Source: Puniceicoccales bacterium (GTDB lineage: Bacteria > Verrucomicrobiota > Verrucomicrobiia > Opitutales > JAIRKQ01). From it: a stretch of DNA of 14,341 nucleotides. Made by a program: the position numbers and the translations under genes. How positions within the stretch are numbered: position 1 is the first letter of the stretch; every line of letters begins with the position of its first letter. The stretch is from assembly GCA_031279395.1 (NCBI GenBank), contig JAITIO010000038.1, forward strand, positions 1 through 14,341, written 5' to 3'. Under the pieces are notes generated by a model. That model did no database searches. It was not told the origin of the DNA and worked only from the letters and a program-made list of their open reading frames with translations. Below, piece by piece: positions 14,002 through 14,341 of the stretch.

Positions 14002-14341
14002 GTTCGGGACTCATAGAAGAGCCATGTCTATCATCAAAATTCCTATTCTCTCCCTGGCCAATTCTTTCCAACATTCGATGATACCATTGTCCACATTAAT
14101 GTTTTTGTCGTTATGCCGATAACATTTTCTATGTTGGTGCTGCACCCTCATGGAAGAAATAAGTTGCTTTTGTAAATTACTTTTGACATTTTAGCCAAAA
14201 TCGCTCCAATTACGCTTCCAAGCATGAATGAATTATCTCTACGCAAAGAATTGACAGATAAATTTAGTAATATGTTCCTATTTGATAACATATTCAATGT
14301 TTATCGTTTTCAAGCTGAAAATGACATGTTTCAATTTGAAA
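14002..14341. other. Right-end region with no confident gene
   Basis: No confident gene is visible. Two short minus-strand frames overlap by the four bases ATGA. One spans 14148-14291 (47 residues, ending KVIYKSNLFLP) and the other 14011-14151 (46 residues, containing IIECWKELARERIGILMID). Neither has a ribosome binding site. A 32-codon plus-strand frame starting near 14023 is antisense to the second. They could be a small coupled pair, one gene broken by a frameshift, or chance. The sequence ends inside AT-rich DNA at 14341. Confidence 0.4.

Overview
The window reads as a chromosomal segment of a Gram-negative-type bacterium that has core housekeeping genes interspersed with genes of the type III secretion kind. 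A CesT-type secretion chaperone, an E. coli-like GyrB with the long C-terminal insert, a DUF2062 membrane protein and several orphan, effector-like proteins suggest a host-associated member of the PVC/Verrucomicrobiota group. That placement is an inference from gene style and not from a marker alignment. No insertion sequence, prophage, CRISPR array or rRNA is visible.

Layout from left to right. Positions 1-632 (+) hold the 3' end of a repeat protein (alpha-solenoid-like, about six units of 32-38 residues). Its reading frame is open through the left edge, so the gene begins outside the window. A 259-base spacer with a nested inverted repeat follows. gapA (glyceraldehyde-3-phosphate dehydrogenase) lies on the minus strand at 892-1917. 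tRNA-Lys(UUU) is on the plus strand at 2063-2137 behind its own promoter. rpsT (ribosomal protein S20) is on the minus strand at 2443-2694. An AT-rich spacer of roughly 590 bases carries a good sigma70-type promoter for gyrB, a tiny antisense open frame and an orphan perfect Shine-Dalgarno sequence.

The centre is the gyrB-gyrA operon (3285-8202, +), in which gyrA starts one base after the gyrB stop. Next comes an unrecognised 469-residue protein (8349-9758, +) with its own promoter and ribosome binding site. It has a long Ser/Thr/Pro-rich N-terminus and looks like a secreted effector. ftsK/spoIIIE (DNA translocase) faces it on the minus strand at 9883-12228. Divergent from ftsK is a CesT-family type III secretion chaperone (12462-12914, +), followed by a small very basic protein (12962-13261, +) that could be its cargo. 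A DUF2062 integral membrane protein (13423-14001, +) comes next, and a final 340 bases hold only two short overlapping open frames on the minus strand.

Functionally there are two layers. The core layer covers glycolysis, translation, DNA supercoiling and chromosome segregation. The accessory layer is the repeat protein, the 469-aa orphan, the chaperone and the basic 99-aa protein, which fit a contact-dependent secretion lifestyle. No secretion apparatus gene is in the window, so the accessory assignments other than the chaperone fold remain inferences.
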